Shown: positions 27,136-35,796, numbered from the stretch's first letter. The stretch: DNA of 64,000 nucleotides from Methyloversatilis sp. (GCF_030698125.1 NZ_JAUYNV010000006.1:1-64000); one strand, 5' to 3'. Translations and numbers: made by a program. The notes: generated by a model from the letters alone, not told the origin.

Positions 27136-27824
27136 GCACCGGCGACCCGACCTTCGAACTGGATGGCCAGCGCGTGCCGTTGCAGCCGGGCGACACGATA
27201 CTGGCCGCCGCCGCGCGCGCCGGGCTGGACATTCCCTACCTGTGCTGGAGCGCCGAGGTGTCGGCCAGCGCGTCCTGTCGTGTCTGCACGGTGCTGGCCG
27301 ACGGCCGGCCGGTGGCCGCCTGCGTGACGCCGGCGGTGGCCGGCCAGAAGGTGGAGTGCCGCACGCCGTCGCTCGATACGCAGCGGCTGCGCCTGCTGCA
27401 GATGCTGTTCGTCGAGGGCAATCACTTCTGCCCCGGCTGCGAAAAGAGCGGCAACTGCCTGCTGCAGGTACAGGCCGAACGCGCCGGCATGACCGATCTG
27501 AATTTCGAGGTACTGAACCCGGAGCGGCCGGTCGATGCCAGCCACCCCGACGTGCTGTTCGAACCCAACCGCTGCATCCTGTGCCAGTTGTGCGTGCGCG
27601 CCAGCGACGAAATCGACGGCAAGCGGGTGTTCGCCATCGGCGGTCACGGCATCGCCACCCGCCTGCTGATCGACAGCCCGAGCGGCCGGCTGGGCGACAG
27701 CGCGCTGTCGGTGGGCGACCGCGCTGCCCACATCTGCCCGGTCGGCGCGCTGCTGCCCAAGCGGGTCGGCTTCGCGGTGCCGATAGGCCAGCGCCGCTTC
27801 GACACGGAGGACACGCGCGGATGA
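27132..27824 (+). CDS. hoxU: NAD-reducing hydrogenase diaphorase small subunit HoxU
   Basis: 230 residues, N-terminal NuoG-like. A [2Fe-2S] ferredoxin domain has 'IPYLCWSAEVSASASCRVC' and a fourth Cys in 'VAACVTP'; the His-Cys3 [4Fe-4S] site is 'NHFCPGCEKSGNC'; another cluster is bound by 'NRCILCQLCVRAS' with 'HICPVGALL'. It links HoxY to HoxF. Overlaps hoxF and hoxY by 4 bp each. Confidence 0.95.
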   Translation: MSTGDPTFELDGQRVPLQPGDTILAAAARAGLDIPYLCWSAEVSASASCRVCTVLADGRPVAACVTPAVAGQKVECRTPSLDTQRLRLLQMLFVEGNHFCPGCEKSGNCLLQVQAERAGMTDLNFEVLNPERPVDASHPDVLFEPNRCILCQLCVRASDEIDGKRVFAIGGHGIATRLLIDSPSGRLGDSALSVGDRAAHICPVGALLPKRVGFAVPIGQRRFDTEDTRG

Positions 27825-28354
27825 ATGCTAGCGCCCCAGCGCCACGCAAGCTGCGCGTGGCCACCGTGTCGCTGGGCGGCTGCTTCGGCTGCCACATGTC
27901 GCTGCTCGACATCGACGAGCGGCTGTTCGAACTGATCGAGAAAGTGGAATTCGACCGCTCGCCGCTGACGGATATCAAGACCGTGGGTGAATGCGACGTC
28001 GGGTTGATCGAAGGCGGACTGTGCAACGCCGAGAACGTCGAAGTGCTGCGCGCCTTCCGCGCGCACTGCACCGTGCTGGTGGCGGTCGGCGCCTGCGCCA
28101 TTACCGGCGGTCTGCCGGCGCTGCGCAACCACCTGGACGTCGGCGGCATCCTGCAGTCGGTGTACGGCGAGGTGCCGGACGACCCGGAACTGCCGTTGCC
28201 GCTGAACCGCGTGCTGCCGATACACGAAGTGGTGCATATCGACCACGCGCTGCCCGGCTGCCCTCCGCCGGCCGACGCCTTCTGGCAACTGCTGCAGGAC
28301 CTGATCGCCGGCCGCACGCCGGTGCCGGCGCCCGGCCTCATCCGCTACGACTGA
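27821..28354 (+). CDS. hoxY: NAD-reducing hydrogenase small subunit HoxY
   Basis: 177 residues, the short cytoplasmic small-subunit type without Tat signal. Proximal-cluster ligands are 'SLGGCFGCHMSLLD', 'GACAITGGLPALRN' and 'HALPGCPPPADAFW'. It carries electrons from HoxH to HoxU/F. The start at 27821 overlaps hoxU by 4 bp. Confidence 0.95.
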   Translation: MNASAPAPRKLRVATVSLGGCFGCHMSLLDIDERLFELIEKVEFDRSPLTDIKTVGECDVGLIEGGLCNAENVEVLRAFRAHCTVLVAVGACAITGGLPALRNHLDVGGILQSVYGEVPDDPELPLPLNRVLPIHEVVHIDHALPGCPPPADAFWQLLQDLIAGRTPVPAPGLIRYD

Positions 28355-28358
28355 AGCC

Positions 28359-29879
28359 ATGAACACGCGCCCGCTCGAAACCGCCGACAACCCCGCAGGA
28401 CCGCGCCGCATCGCCATCGATCCGCTGTCGCGCGTCGAAGGCCACGGCAAGGTGACGCTGCTGCTGGACGACGACAACCGCGTGCGGCAGGCGCGGCTGC
28501 ACATCGTCGAATTCCGCGGCTTCGAAAAATTCATCGAAGGCCGGCCGTACTGGGAAGTGCCGGTCATGGTGCAGCGGCTGTGCGGCATCTGCCCGGTGTC
28601 GCACCATCTGGCGGCGTCGAAGGCGCTCGACCGCGTGGCGGGCGGCTGGCCGGTGCCGCCGGCGGCCGAGCGCATCCGCCGGCTCATGCATTACGGCCAG
28701 ATCGTGCAAAGCCACGCGCTGCACTTCTTCCATCTCGCCTCGCCCGACCTGCTGTTCGGTTTCGACGCGGGCATCGACCAACGCAACATCGTCGGCGTGA
28801 CTGCGGCCTTTCCGGACGCCGCGCGCCAGGGCGTCATGCTGCGCAAGTTCGGGCAGGAGGTGATCCGCATCACTTCGGGCAAGCGCATTCATGGCACCGG
28901 CTCGATACCCGGCGGCATGAACCGCGCGGTCGATCCGGCCGAACGCGACGCGCTGCGCGCCGAATTGCCGCAGGTGCTGGCCTGGGCGCAGGACGCGGTG
29001 ACGCTGGCCCGCCGGCTGCACGAGAATCTGCCGGCCCGATACGCCGACTTCGCCGACACGCCGGCCGCCATGATGTCGCTGGTCGGCCGCGACGGCGCGA
29101 TGGAGCTGTACGACGGTGTGCTGCGCCTGCGCGAGGCCGACGGCCGCATCGCGGTCGACGGCTTCGACGACCAGCGCTACCGCGAACTGATAGCCGAGGC
29201 GGTGCGGCCCTGGACCTATATGAAATTCCCCTACCGCCGCGACCTCGGTGTCGATGACGGCTGGTACCGCGTCGGCCCGCTGGCGCGCGTGCAGAACTGC
29301 GACTTCATCCCGACGCCGCGCGCCGAAGAGGCGCGCCAGGCCTTCGTCGCCGCGCACGGCGGCCGGCCGGTGCACGCGGTGCTGGCCACTCACTGGGCAC
29401 GCATGATCGAACTGCTGCACGGCGTCGAGACGGTCGCCGCGCTGCTCGACGACGCGCTGATCACCGGCGGTCCGCTGCAGGCCGAGGGGCCGCGCCAGTG
29501 CTCGGGCATCGGCATCATCGAAGCACCGCGCGGTACGCTGATCCACGAATACGAAGTCGGCGGCGACGACCTGGTCACGCGCTGCAATCTGATCGTATCG
29601 ACCACGCACAACAACCAGGCCATGAACGAGGCGGTGCGCGCGGTGGCGCTGCGCTATCTCGACGGCGAAACGATTACCGAAGGCCTGCTCAACCACATCG
29701 AGGTGGCCATCCGCGCCTATGACCCCTGCCTGTCCTGCGCCACGCACGCGCTCGGCCAGATGCCGCTGGCGGTGAGCCTGCGCGCGGCCGACGGCCGCGT
29801 GCTCGACCACGTGCTGCGCAGTTCGACCGGTGAACTGCTGCGCGAGCGGCCTGCGCACGACGCCGGGGCGGCGCAATGA
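28359..29879 (+). CDS. hoxH: NAD-reducing hydrogenase large subunit HoxH
   Basis: 506 residues with the [NiFe] centre. L1 motif 'RLCGICPVSHHLAAS' supplies Cys75/Cys78 and L2 'DPCLSCATH' supplies Cys457/Cys460. A 43-residue tail follows His463 and should be removed by HoxW; it is long for this group, where I recall about 20-30 residues. With HoxFUY the enzyme couples H2 oxidation to NADH formation in the cytoplasm. Stop overlaps hoxW by 4 bp. Confidence 0.96.
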   Translation: MNTRPLETADNPAGPRRIAIDPLSRVEGHGKVTLLLDDDNRVRQARLHIVEFRGFEKFIEGRPYWEVPVMVQRLCGICPVSHHLAASKALDRVAGGWPVPPAAERIRRLMHYGQIVQSHALHFFHLASPDLLFGFDAGIDQRNIVGVTAAFPDAARQGVMLRKFGQEVIRITSGKRIHGTGSIPGGMNRAVDPAERDALRAELPQVLAWAQDAVTLARRLHENLPARYADFADTPAAMMSLVGRDGAMELYDGVLRLREADGRIAVDGFDDQRYRELIAEAVRPWTYMKFPYRRDLGVDDGWYRVGPLARVQNCDFIPTPRAEEARQAFVAAHGGRPVHAVLATHWARMIELLHGVETVAALLDDALITGGPLQAEGPRQCSGIGIIEAPRGTLIHEYEVGGDDLVTRCNLIVSTTHNNQAMNEAVRAVALRYLDGETITEGLLNHIEVAIRAYDPCLSCATHALGQMPLAVSLRAADGRVLDHVLRSSTGELLRERPAHDAGAAQ

Positions 29880-30370
29880 CGGCGCCGCTGCTGGTGCTGG
29901 GCTGGGGCAACCCGAGCCGCGGCGACGACGCGCTGGGCCCGATGCTGGTCGATGCGCTGGCGGCGTATGCCGAACGTGCCCTGCCCGCTGGCACGGTGGA
30001 CTGCCTCAGCGACTACCAGCTGCAGATCGAGCACGCGCTCGACCTGGTCGGCCGCGAACGCGTGCTGTTCGTCGACGCCGCGCGCGGGCTGGATGCCGCC
30101 TATGAGGTGCGCAGCGTGCAGCCGCAGCGCGAGCGCCGGATCACCAGCCACGCGCTGTCGCCGGAAGCGCTGCTGCAGGTATTCGTCGATCTGCAGCGCC
30201 GCCTACCGCCGGTGTGTGATGTACTGGCCATCCGCGGCCGCCGCTGGGAACTGGGTGAGCCGCCGGATGCGCAGGCCGCGGCCGATCTCGAACAGGCGCT
30301 CGCCCGGGCGCGCGGCTGGCTGCACGACACCGTCGCCCGCGGTGCGCACACCGAAGGAGTGATCGCATGA
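29876..30370 (+). CDS. hoxW: HoxH-specific maturation endopeptidase HoxW
   Basis: 164 residues, M52 family. The start 'LVLGWGNPSRGDDALGP' holds the nickel-sensing acidic residue, 'DCLSDYQLQIEHALDLVG' and 'VLFVDAARGLD' the second site, and 'RRITSHALSPEALL' the metal-binding His. It removes the HoxH tail. Placed directly after hoxH as in other soluble hydrogenase operons; no hoxI follows. Overlaps hoxB by 4 bp. Confidence 0.93.
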   Translation: MTAPLLVLGWGNPSRGDDALGPMLVDALAAYAERALPAGTVDCLSDYQLQIEHALDLVGRERVLFVDAARGLDAAYEVRSVQPQRERRITSHALSPEALLQVFVDLQRRLPPVCDVLAIRGRRWELGEPPDAQAAADLEQALARARGWLHDTVARGAHTEGVIA

Positions 30371-31362
30371 ACGTGCTCTGGTTGCAGTCCGGCGGCTGCG
30401 GCGGCTGCAGCATGTCGCTGCTGTGCGCCGACACCGACGATTTCCACGGCCAGCTGCGCGACGCCGGCATCGATCTGCTGTGGCATCCGTCGCTGTCGCT
30501 GGACAGCGGCTCTGAGGTGACCGCGCTGCTCGGCCGCATCCTCGATGGCGATCTGCCGCTGGACGCGCTGTGCATCGAAGGGTCGCTGCTGCGCGGGCCG
30601 AACGGCACCGGCCGCTTCCATGTCATGGCCGGCACCGGCGTGCCGATGGTCGAGTGGGTGCGTCGCCTCGCCGCGAAGGCACGTCACGTGATCGCCATCG
30701 GCAGTTGCGCCGCCTGGGGCGGTGTCACCGCCGGCGGCGACAACCCGACCGACGCCTGCGGCCTGCAGTACGAGGACGACGTGCGCGGCGGCCTGCTCGG
30801 TGCCGGTTTCCGCGCACACGGCGGCCTGCCGGTGATCAATATCGCCGGCTGTCCGACCCACCCGAGCTGGGTGCTGGATACGCTGATGGCGCTGGCCGCC
30901 GACGGCTTCACCGAAACCGACCTCGACACGCTGGGCCGGCCGCGCTTCTACGCCGACCAGCTGGTGCACCACGGCTGCACGCGCAACGAGTACTACGAAT
31001 TCAAGGCCAGCGCGGAAAAGCCCTCGGACCTCGGCTGCATGATGGAAAACATGGGCTGCAAGGGCACGCAGGCGCACGCCGACTGCAACACCCGGCCGTG
31101 GAACGGCGAAGGCTCCTGCACGCGCGGCGGCTATGCCTGCATCAGCTGCACCGAACCCGGCTTCCAGGAACCGGGCCACCCCTTCCACGCCACGCCGAAG
31201 ATCGCCGGCATCCCGATCGGCCTGCCGACCGACATGCCCAAGGCCTGGTTCGTCGCACTGGCCTCACTGTCGAAGTCGGCGACGCCGAAGCGGGTAAAGG
31301 TGAACGCGGTGTCGGACCACGTCGTCGTGCCGCCGGTGGCGCGGCGGACGCGGCTGAAATGA
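30367..31362 (+). CDS. hoxB: Regulatory (H2-sensing) hydrogenase small subunit HoxB/HupU
   Basis: 331 residues without Tat signal or membrane anchor, as in group 2b sensors. Cluster ligands: 'QSGGCGGCSMSLLCAD', 'AIGSCAAWGGVTAGGD', 'NIAGCPTHPSWVLD', then 'VHHGCTRNEYYEF', 'GCMMENMGCKGTQ' and 'GGYACISCTEPGFQ'. With HoxC it senses H2 and signals to the kinase HoxJ. The C-terminal tail is basic. It is coupled to hoxW, but its partner hoxC lies 0.9 kb away beyond a reversed gene. Confidence 0.95.
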   Translation: MNVLWLQSGGCGGCSMSLLCADTDDFHGQLRDAGIDLLWHPSLSLDSGSEVTALLGRILDGDLPLDALCIEGSLLRGPNGTGRFHVMAGTGVPMVEWVRRLAAKARHVIAIGSCAAWGGVTAGGDNPTDACGLQYEDDVRGGLLGAGFRAHGGLPVINIAGCPTHPSWVLDTLMALAADGFTETDLDTLGRPRFYADQLVHHGCTRNEYYEFKASAEKPSDLGCMMENMGCKGTQAHADCNTRPWNGEGSCTRGGYACISCTEPGFQEPGHPFHATPKIAGIPIGLPTDMPKAWFVALASLSKSATPKRVKVNAVSDHVVVPPVARRTRLK

Positions 31363-31382
31363 CGCCGGCACGGGTGCCGCAT

Positions 31383-32036
31383 TCAGCGCCGGCGGCGGCT
31401 CAGGGCGCCCAGTGTGATCAGGCCCGCGATGGCCAGTACCCAGGGTTGCGGCTCCGGTACCGGCGCCAGCACGATGCCCGGATAGAAGGCGTTCTGTTCC
31501 GGCGCGCCGAAGATGGGCAGCAGCCCATAGGGCGAGGTCGCTGTCGCGACAGTGGGGTTGTCATCTACCGTCGCACTGATCAGCGTCAGTTCGAGACGCA
31601 TGCTGTCGAACTTGAGACCGGCGTCGAGCGTGATGGTATTGGTACCGATATGGACGGACGAATTCACCACATCTGCCGCCGTTTCGCTGAATACCTCGGT
31701 CGCGTCGTTATAGAGCGTGAGCATGTAGTTCACGGTACGGTCGCCGGGTTCGCTGACGCCGAAGGCCATCAGCGGAAAGAAATCGCCCGATGCGACCACT
31801 TCCCAGTAACGATCGTCGACGATGGACAGGGTCCAGACGAAGGTGTCGCCGTCGTAGAGCACGGTGCCGTCCGGATCGTCGCTGCCGGCGGCAAGAGTGG
31901 CCACACCGGCGCCTTCATAAAGCACGTCGAATGTGTAGTTCGCCGCGTGGGCAGCCGGCGCAAGCGCCAGACCGCCGATCAGCGCGGCCAGCGCGACGCA
32001 GCGATGAAACGGGGTGCTCGTTGAGTGAATAGCCAT
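31383..32036 (-). CDS. PEP-CTERM sorting domain protein of unknown function
   Basis: 217 residues: signal peptide 'LALAPAAHA', a beta-rich Asp/Thr-rich secreted domain, and the C-terminal 'VPEPQPWVLAIAGLITLGALSRRRR' type signal (PEP motif, hydrophobic helix, Arg cluster) for exosortase processing. The start is set by AGGAAGGAAAG upstream of 32036. It is the only minus-strand gene in the hydrogenase locus and separates hoxB from hoxC, which are adjacent in the Ralstonia order. Function unknown; PEP-CTERM proteins usually go to the outer surface or exopolysaccharide. Confidence 0.85.
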   Translation of the reverse strand: MAIHSTSTPFHRCVALAALIGGLALAPAAHAANYTFDVLYEGAGVATLAAGSDDPDGTVLYDGDTFVWTLSIVDDRYWEVVASGDFFPLMAFGVSEPGDRTVNYMLTLYNDATEVFSETAADVVNSSVHIGTNTITLDAGLKFDSMRLELTLISATVDDNPTVATATSPYGLLPIFGAPEQNAFYPGIVLAPVPEPQPWVLAIAGLITLGALSRRRR

Positions 32037-32299
32037 GTCGTTCTTTCCTTCCTCGGGCGATGGACACACATCCGGTCGGTCGTGGCCGGACATGTCATGA
32101 ACGTGCGCGAAGGCACGCCAGCGACAGCAACTTCTCTAAAAGCAGGGATCGCGCCAGAATCGGCGCGTCGACGGCGGATGCCACAGCCGACGGCGGATAC
32201 AGGGCGAACTGGCTCGTCGCCGTCGGCAGGTACCGACGCAGCGCGGCGTCGCGGTGTAAAGCGTGTCGACAGTTGCTGCACGTTCTTCAGGGAGGTTTC
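32037..32299. other. 263-bp divergent gap between PEP-CTERM gene and hoxC
   Basis: Holds the PEP-CTERM promoter and RBS leftward and the hoxC leader rightward. Two copies of GACGGCGGAT (near 32169 and 32189) and an inverted CGCGCC/GGCGCG pair (near 32146-32165) are present; no clear sigma-54 element was found. Confidence 0.5.
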
Positions 32300-33754
32300 A
32301 TGACCCGCCTCCTCGTCGGCCCCTTCAATCGCGTCGAGGGCGATCTCGAAGTCACGCTGGACATCGCCGATGGTCGAGTCGCGTCGGCGCACGTCAATGC
32401 GCCGATGTACCGCGGTTTCGAGCAGATCCTGCGCGGGCGCGAGCCGCATGACGCGCTGGTGTATGTGCCGCGCATCTGCGGCATCTGTTCGGTGTCGCAG
32501 TCGGTGGCGGCGGCGCGGGCGCTGGCCGCGCTCGGCGGTATCGCGATGCCGGCCAACGGCCAGCACGTGACCAATGTGATCCTCGCCACGGAAAACCTGG
32601 CCGATCACCTGACCCACTTCTACCTGTTCTTCATGCCGGACTTCGTGCGCCCGGTGTATGCCGACCGGCCCTGGCATGCCGAGGCGGTGCGCCGCTTCAC
32701 GCCGCAGAGCGGCGAACAGGTGCGCGCCGCGATCGCCGCGCGCCAGCGCTGGTTCACATTGCTCGGCACATTGGCCGGCAAGTGGCCGCACACGCAGAGC
32801 ATCGACCCCGGCGGTTCGACGCGCGCCATCGACGCGGCAGAAAAGGTGCGCCTGCTGGCGCGCGTGCGCGAGTTCCGCCGCTTCCTCGAAACCCGCACCT
32901 ATGCCGCGCCGCTGGAACAGGTGGCTGCACTCGATTCAGAGGCGGCGCTCGATGCCTGGCATGGCGGCGCCGATCCGCTGAACGGCGACCTGCGCTTTTT
33001 CCTGACCGTCGCGCGCGATGCGGGGCTGGCCACACTCGGCGCCGGGCCCGGTCGCTTCATGAGCTACGGCGCCTATCCGCAGCCGGACGGCGGCACGGCG
33101 CTCGGGGCCGGCGTGTGGCGCGCCGGTACGCTGTCGCCGCTCGACCCGGCCGCCATCCGCGAAGACGCCACCCACGCCTGGCTGAGCGACGCCGGCGGTC
33201 CGCAGCATCCGCACACCGGTGTCACGCGGCCGGAGCCGGACAAGCCCGGCGCCTACACCTGGAACAAGGCGCCGCGGCTGGCCGGCGAGGTGGTCGAAAC
33301 CGGCGCCGTTGCGCGTCAGCTGGCGAGCGCTCATCCGCTCATCGTCGACCTGGTCGGCCGTTACGGCGGCACGGTCTACACCCGCGTCGTCGCCCGCCTG
33401 CTCGAACTGGCGCGCGTGGTGATCATGATGGAAGACTGGCTGCGCGCAGTGCGGCCGGGCGAGCCCTTCTGCACGCCGGGCCGGCTGCCGGACGAAGGCA
33501 GCGGCGCCGGCCTCGGCGAAGCGGCGCGCGGCAGCCTGGGGCACTGGGTTTCGGTGCGTGATGGCCGCATCGCCAACTACCAGATCGTCGCGCCCACCAC
33601 CTGGAACTTCTCGCCGCGCGACGCCGCCGGCCGGCCCGGCGCGCTGGAAGCTGCGCTCGAAGGCGCGCCGGTGCGCGACGGCGAAACGACGCCGGTGGCG
33701 GTGCAGCATATCGTGCGATCCTTCGATCCGTGCATGGTGTGTACGGTGCACTGA
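32300..33754 (+). CDS. hoxC: Regulatory (H2-sensing) hydrogenase large subunit HoxC/HupV
   Basis: 484 residues. L1 is 'RICGICSVSQSVAAAR' with Gln after CSVS instead of His, as in H2 sensors, and the chain ends exactly at 'DPCMVCTVH', so there is no cleavable tail, another hallmark of group 2b. CAGGGAGGT 4 bp before ATG 32300 fixes the start; 263 bp precede it, so it may have its own promoter. Its last 42 bp plus the stop are duplicated 2 kb downstream (35720-35766). Confidence 0.95.
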   Translation: MTRLLVGPFNRVEGDLEVTLDIADGRVASAHVNAPMYRGFEQILRGREPHDALVYVPRICGICSVSQSVAAARALAALGGIAMPANGQHVTNVILATENLADHLTHFYLFFMPDFVRPVYADRPWHAEAVRRFTPQSGEQVRAAIAARQRWFTLLGTLAGKWPHTQSIDPGGSTRAIDAAEKVRLLARVREFRRFLETRTYAAPLEQVAALDSEAALDAWHGGADPLNGDLRFFLTVARDAGLATLGAGPGRFMSYGAYPQPDGGTALGAGVWRAGTLSPLDPAAIREDATHAWLSDAGGPQHPHTGVTRPEPDKPGAYTWNKAPRLAGEVVETGAVARQLASAHPLIVDLVGRYGGTVYTRVVARLLELARVVIMMEDWLRAVRPGEPFCTPGRLPDEGSGAGLGEAARGSLGHWVSVRDGRIANYQIVAPTTWNFSPRDAAGRPGALEAALEGAPVRDGETTPVAVQHIVRSFDPCMVCTVH

Positions 33755-33756
33755 GT
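33710..33756 (+). repeat. hoxC 3' end, left copy of 47-bp direct repeat
   Basis: Contains the codons for 'IVRSFDPCMVCTVH', the stop and two more bases. It is 45/47 identical to 35720-35766 (differences at 33718 and 33751). The two copies bracket the ATPase/TOPRIM cassette, like left and right junctions of an insertion into the 3' end of hoxC. Confidence 0.9.
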
Positions 33757-33860
33757 TCGAGCAACTGCGCGACGCCAGGTCCGCAGCGCACATCGAGCCA
33801 GCGGCGTGTGAGCCGCAGCGAGTTTGGCTGCCGGGGCGGGCACCCCGTCTGGACGACCTT

Positions 33861-33870
33861 ACGGTACCGT
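33861..33870. promoter_or_regulatory. 10-bp palindrome upstream of the AAA ATPase gene
   Basis: Perfect ACGGTACCGT, 40 bp before the ATG at 33911 in the 154-bp gap after hoxC. Possible operator for the cassette; no clear -35/-10 pair seen. Confidence 0.3.
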
Positions 33871-33910
33871 ACGGGCTTTCTTCGAGTGCCATTCACAGGC
33901 GGCTCCAGTC

Positions 33911-35098
33911 ATGAAAATCGAATCCATACGCCTTAAGAATTACAAGGTGTTCCGCGATGTGCATCTGAAAGACATTCCGTCTTTTCTGGTCGTGGTCGGC
34001 GCCAACGGCTCGGGAAAATCGACCTTGTTCGATGTGTTCGGCTTCCTGCACGACTGCCTGAAAGGCACCGTGCGTCAGGCACTGGACAAGCGCGGTCGTT
34101 TTCGCGAAGTGTTGAGTCGTGATGCCGAGTCGGACACCATCCTTATCGAAATCCAGTACCGCATGTTGATTACCGGCGTGGAGCGCCTGGTGACCTATTC
34201 GCTGGAAATCGGTGAGCAGGATGGTTCTCCATTCGTGCAACGCGAGTTGCTGCGCTACAAGCGGGGACGTTACGGCAGTCCGTTTCATTTTCTCGATTTC
34301 GCGGTCGGCGAAGGCTTTGCTATCACCAACGAAGAGGACTTCAACAAGGCCGATGAAGATCTCGAGCGCGAATTCCAGAAGGTCAATCCCGATACATTGG
34401 CGATCAAGGGGCTGGGTCAATTCGAGCGCTTCAAGGCTGCGAATGCGTTCCGGCAGTTGATCGAGTCCTGGCATGTATCGGACTTTCACATCAGTGCCGC
34501 ACGCGGTCGCAAGGAAGCGGCGGGAGATTCCGAACATCTTTCAGAGACTGGCGATAACCTGCCGCGCGTGGCGCAATACCTGTTCGAGCAGCATCCGCAG
34601 ACTTTCCAGCGCATTCTGGAAACAATGACCCGGCGCGTGCCTGGCGTGGCTTCGGTCGAGCCACGTCTGATGGACGATGGGTATCTCACGCTGCGCTTTC
34701 AGGACGGGTCGTTCAAGACGCCGTTCCTCGATCGCTATGTGTCTGACGGCACCATCAAGATGTTCGCCTATCTGGTGCTTCTGCATGATCCGACGCCACA
34801 CCCCTTGTTGTGCGTCGAGGAGCCGGAAAACCAGCTCTATCCGAAGCTGATGGCCGAACTGGCCGAGGAGTTCCGGCTGTACGCCTTGCGTGGCGGACAG
34901 GTGCTGGTGTCCACGCATTCGCCGGATTTTCTGAATTCGGTCGGTCTGGACGAGGTGTGCTGGCTGGTCAAGCGCGGTGGCGGGACTGAAATTCGCCGTG
35001 CCCGCGATGACGCGCAGATTGCCGCGTATATGGCAGAGGGCGACCAGATGGGGTACCTGTGGAAGCAGGGCTTCTTCGAGGGAGCCGATCCCGAATGA
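33911..35098 (+). CDS. AAA family ATPase (ABC/SMC-like, AAA_21 type)
   Basis: 395 residues. 'IESIRLKNYKVFRDVHL' and Walker A 'GANGSGKST' (30-38) open the fold, a divergent insert follows, and the end holds Walker B 'LLCVEEPENQLYP' and H-loop 'VLVSTHSPDFLNSV'. This is the RecF/SMC-like ATPase group that occurs as the ATPase of OLD, PARIS, AbiL/RloA and retron-associated defence systems. Its stop overlaps the next start by 4 bp. Codon choice (more TTC/TTT, GAT and A/T third bases) is visibly less GC-biased than the hydrogenase genes, suggesting transfer. No RBS is obvious at 33911. Confidence 0.85.
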   Translation: MKIESIRLKNYKVFRDVHLKDIPSFLVVVGANGSGKSTLFDVFGFLHDCLKGTVRQALDKRGRFREVLSRDAESDTILIEIQYRMLITGVERLVTYSLEIGEQDGSPFVQRELLRYKRGRYGSPFHFLDFAVGEGFAITNEEDFNKADEDLEREFQKVNPDTLAIKGLGQFERFKAANAFRQLIESWHVSDFHISAARGRKEAAGDSEHLSETGDNLPRVAQYLFEQHPQTFQRILETMTRRVPGVASVEPRLMDDGYLTLRFQDGSFKTPFLDRYVSDGTIKMFAYLVLLHDPTPHPLLCVEEPENQLYPKLMAELAEEFRLYALRGGQVLVSTHSPDFLNSVGLDEVCWLVKRGGGTEIRRARDDAQIAAYMAEGDQMGYLWKQGFFEGADPE

Positions 35099-35688
35099 AG
35101 GAGTTGGTATTCCTGCTGGAAGAAGCGTCGGCGGGTGCGATGCTGGAAAGCCTTCTGCCGCGCATCCTCCAGCCGGGTATCCGGCACCGCTTGATTGTCT
35201 TCGAGGGCAAGCAGGATCTGGAGAAGCAACTGCATCGACGTCTGCGCAGCTATCTCAATCCGCAGGCTCGCTTCATTGTCCTGCGCGATCAGGACTGCGC
35301 GCCCGATTGCGCGACAGTGAAGGCGAAGCTGCTCGACATTTGTCATCATGCCGAGGCGGCGGGAAGGGCGCTGGTCAGAATTGCCTGCAAGGAGCTCGAA
35401 GCCTTTTATCTCGCAGATCTTCACGCTGTGGAGCAAGCGTTGGGTGTCACGAAGCTGGTATCCCGCCAGGGTAACGCACTGTTCCGCAGTCCCGACCGGC
35501 TTGGAAATCCAAGCAAGGAACTGGAAAAGCTGACTTCGGGCTTGTACCAGAAGGTGAGTGGATCACGCGCAATCGGTGAATGGCTCGATCTCGCCAACGA
35601 ACGCTCGCCCAGCTTCAGGAATCTGGTCGCCGGTATCCGGCGAATGGAAGCGGAGTTGCTCGTGCTTCCGGGTTCATCCGACGCTTGA
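35095..35688 (+). CDS. TOPRIM-like DUF4276-type protein, partner of the AAA ATPase
   Basis: 197 residues. 'ELVFLLEEASAGAMLESLLPRIL' (acidic Glu9/Glu10) and 'FIVLRDQDCAPDC' (Asp65, Asp67) reproduce the Glu...Asp-x-Asp arrangement of TOPRIM nucleases and of DUF4276 proteins; 'ACKELEAFYLADLHAVEQA' (quoted in full) is also typical of the latter. Overlap with the ATPase gene implies a complex. By analogy with PARIS and OLD-type pairs I infer an anti-phage or stress-triggered nuclease module, untested. Followed by the hoxC remnant. Confidence 0.75.
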   Translation: MKELVFLLEEASAGAMLESLLPRILQPGIRHRLIVFEGKQDLEKQLHRRLRSYLNPQARFIVLRDQDCAPDCATVKAKLLDICHHAEAAGRALVRIACKELEAFYLADLHAVEQALGVTKLVSRQGNALFRSPDRLGNPSKELEKLTSGLYQKVSGSRAIGEWLDLANERSPSFRNLVAGIRRMEAELLVLPGSSDA

Positions 35689-35719
35689 GGTGTCGACGCG
35701 TCGTGCGCATCCGCGCGAC

Positions 35720-35766
35720 ATCGTGCGGTCCTTCGATCCGTGCATGGTGTGTACGGTGCATTGAGT
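35720..35766 (+). pseudogene. Duplicated 3' end of hoxC (right copy)
   Basis: Encodes 'IVRSFDPCMVCTVH' and a stop (35762-35764) in frame but with no hoxC sequence before it. 45/47 identical to 33710-33756. Probably the displaced original end of hoxC or the far junction of the inserted cassette. Confidence 0.85.
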
Positions 35767-35796
35767 GCGTGGGCGGGACGCGGGGCGCATCGGATC

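Noticed and set aside
31367-31378. GGCAC-GG-GTGCC hairpin after hoxB as terminator
   Set aside because: Stem is only 5 bp and no T-run follows.
35558-35764. Independent small gene ending in 'DPCMVCTVH'
   Set aside because: The first part overlaps the TOPRIM-like gene in another frame; only the last 15 codons have meaning, as a remnant of hoxC.
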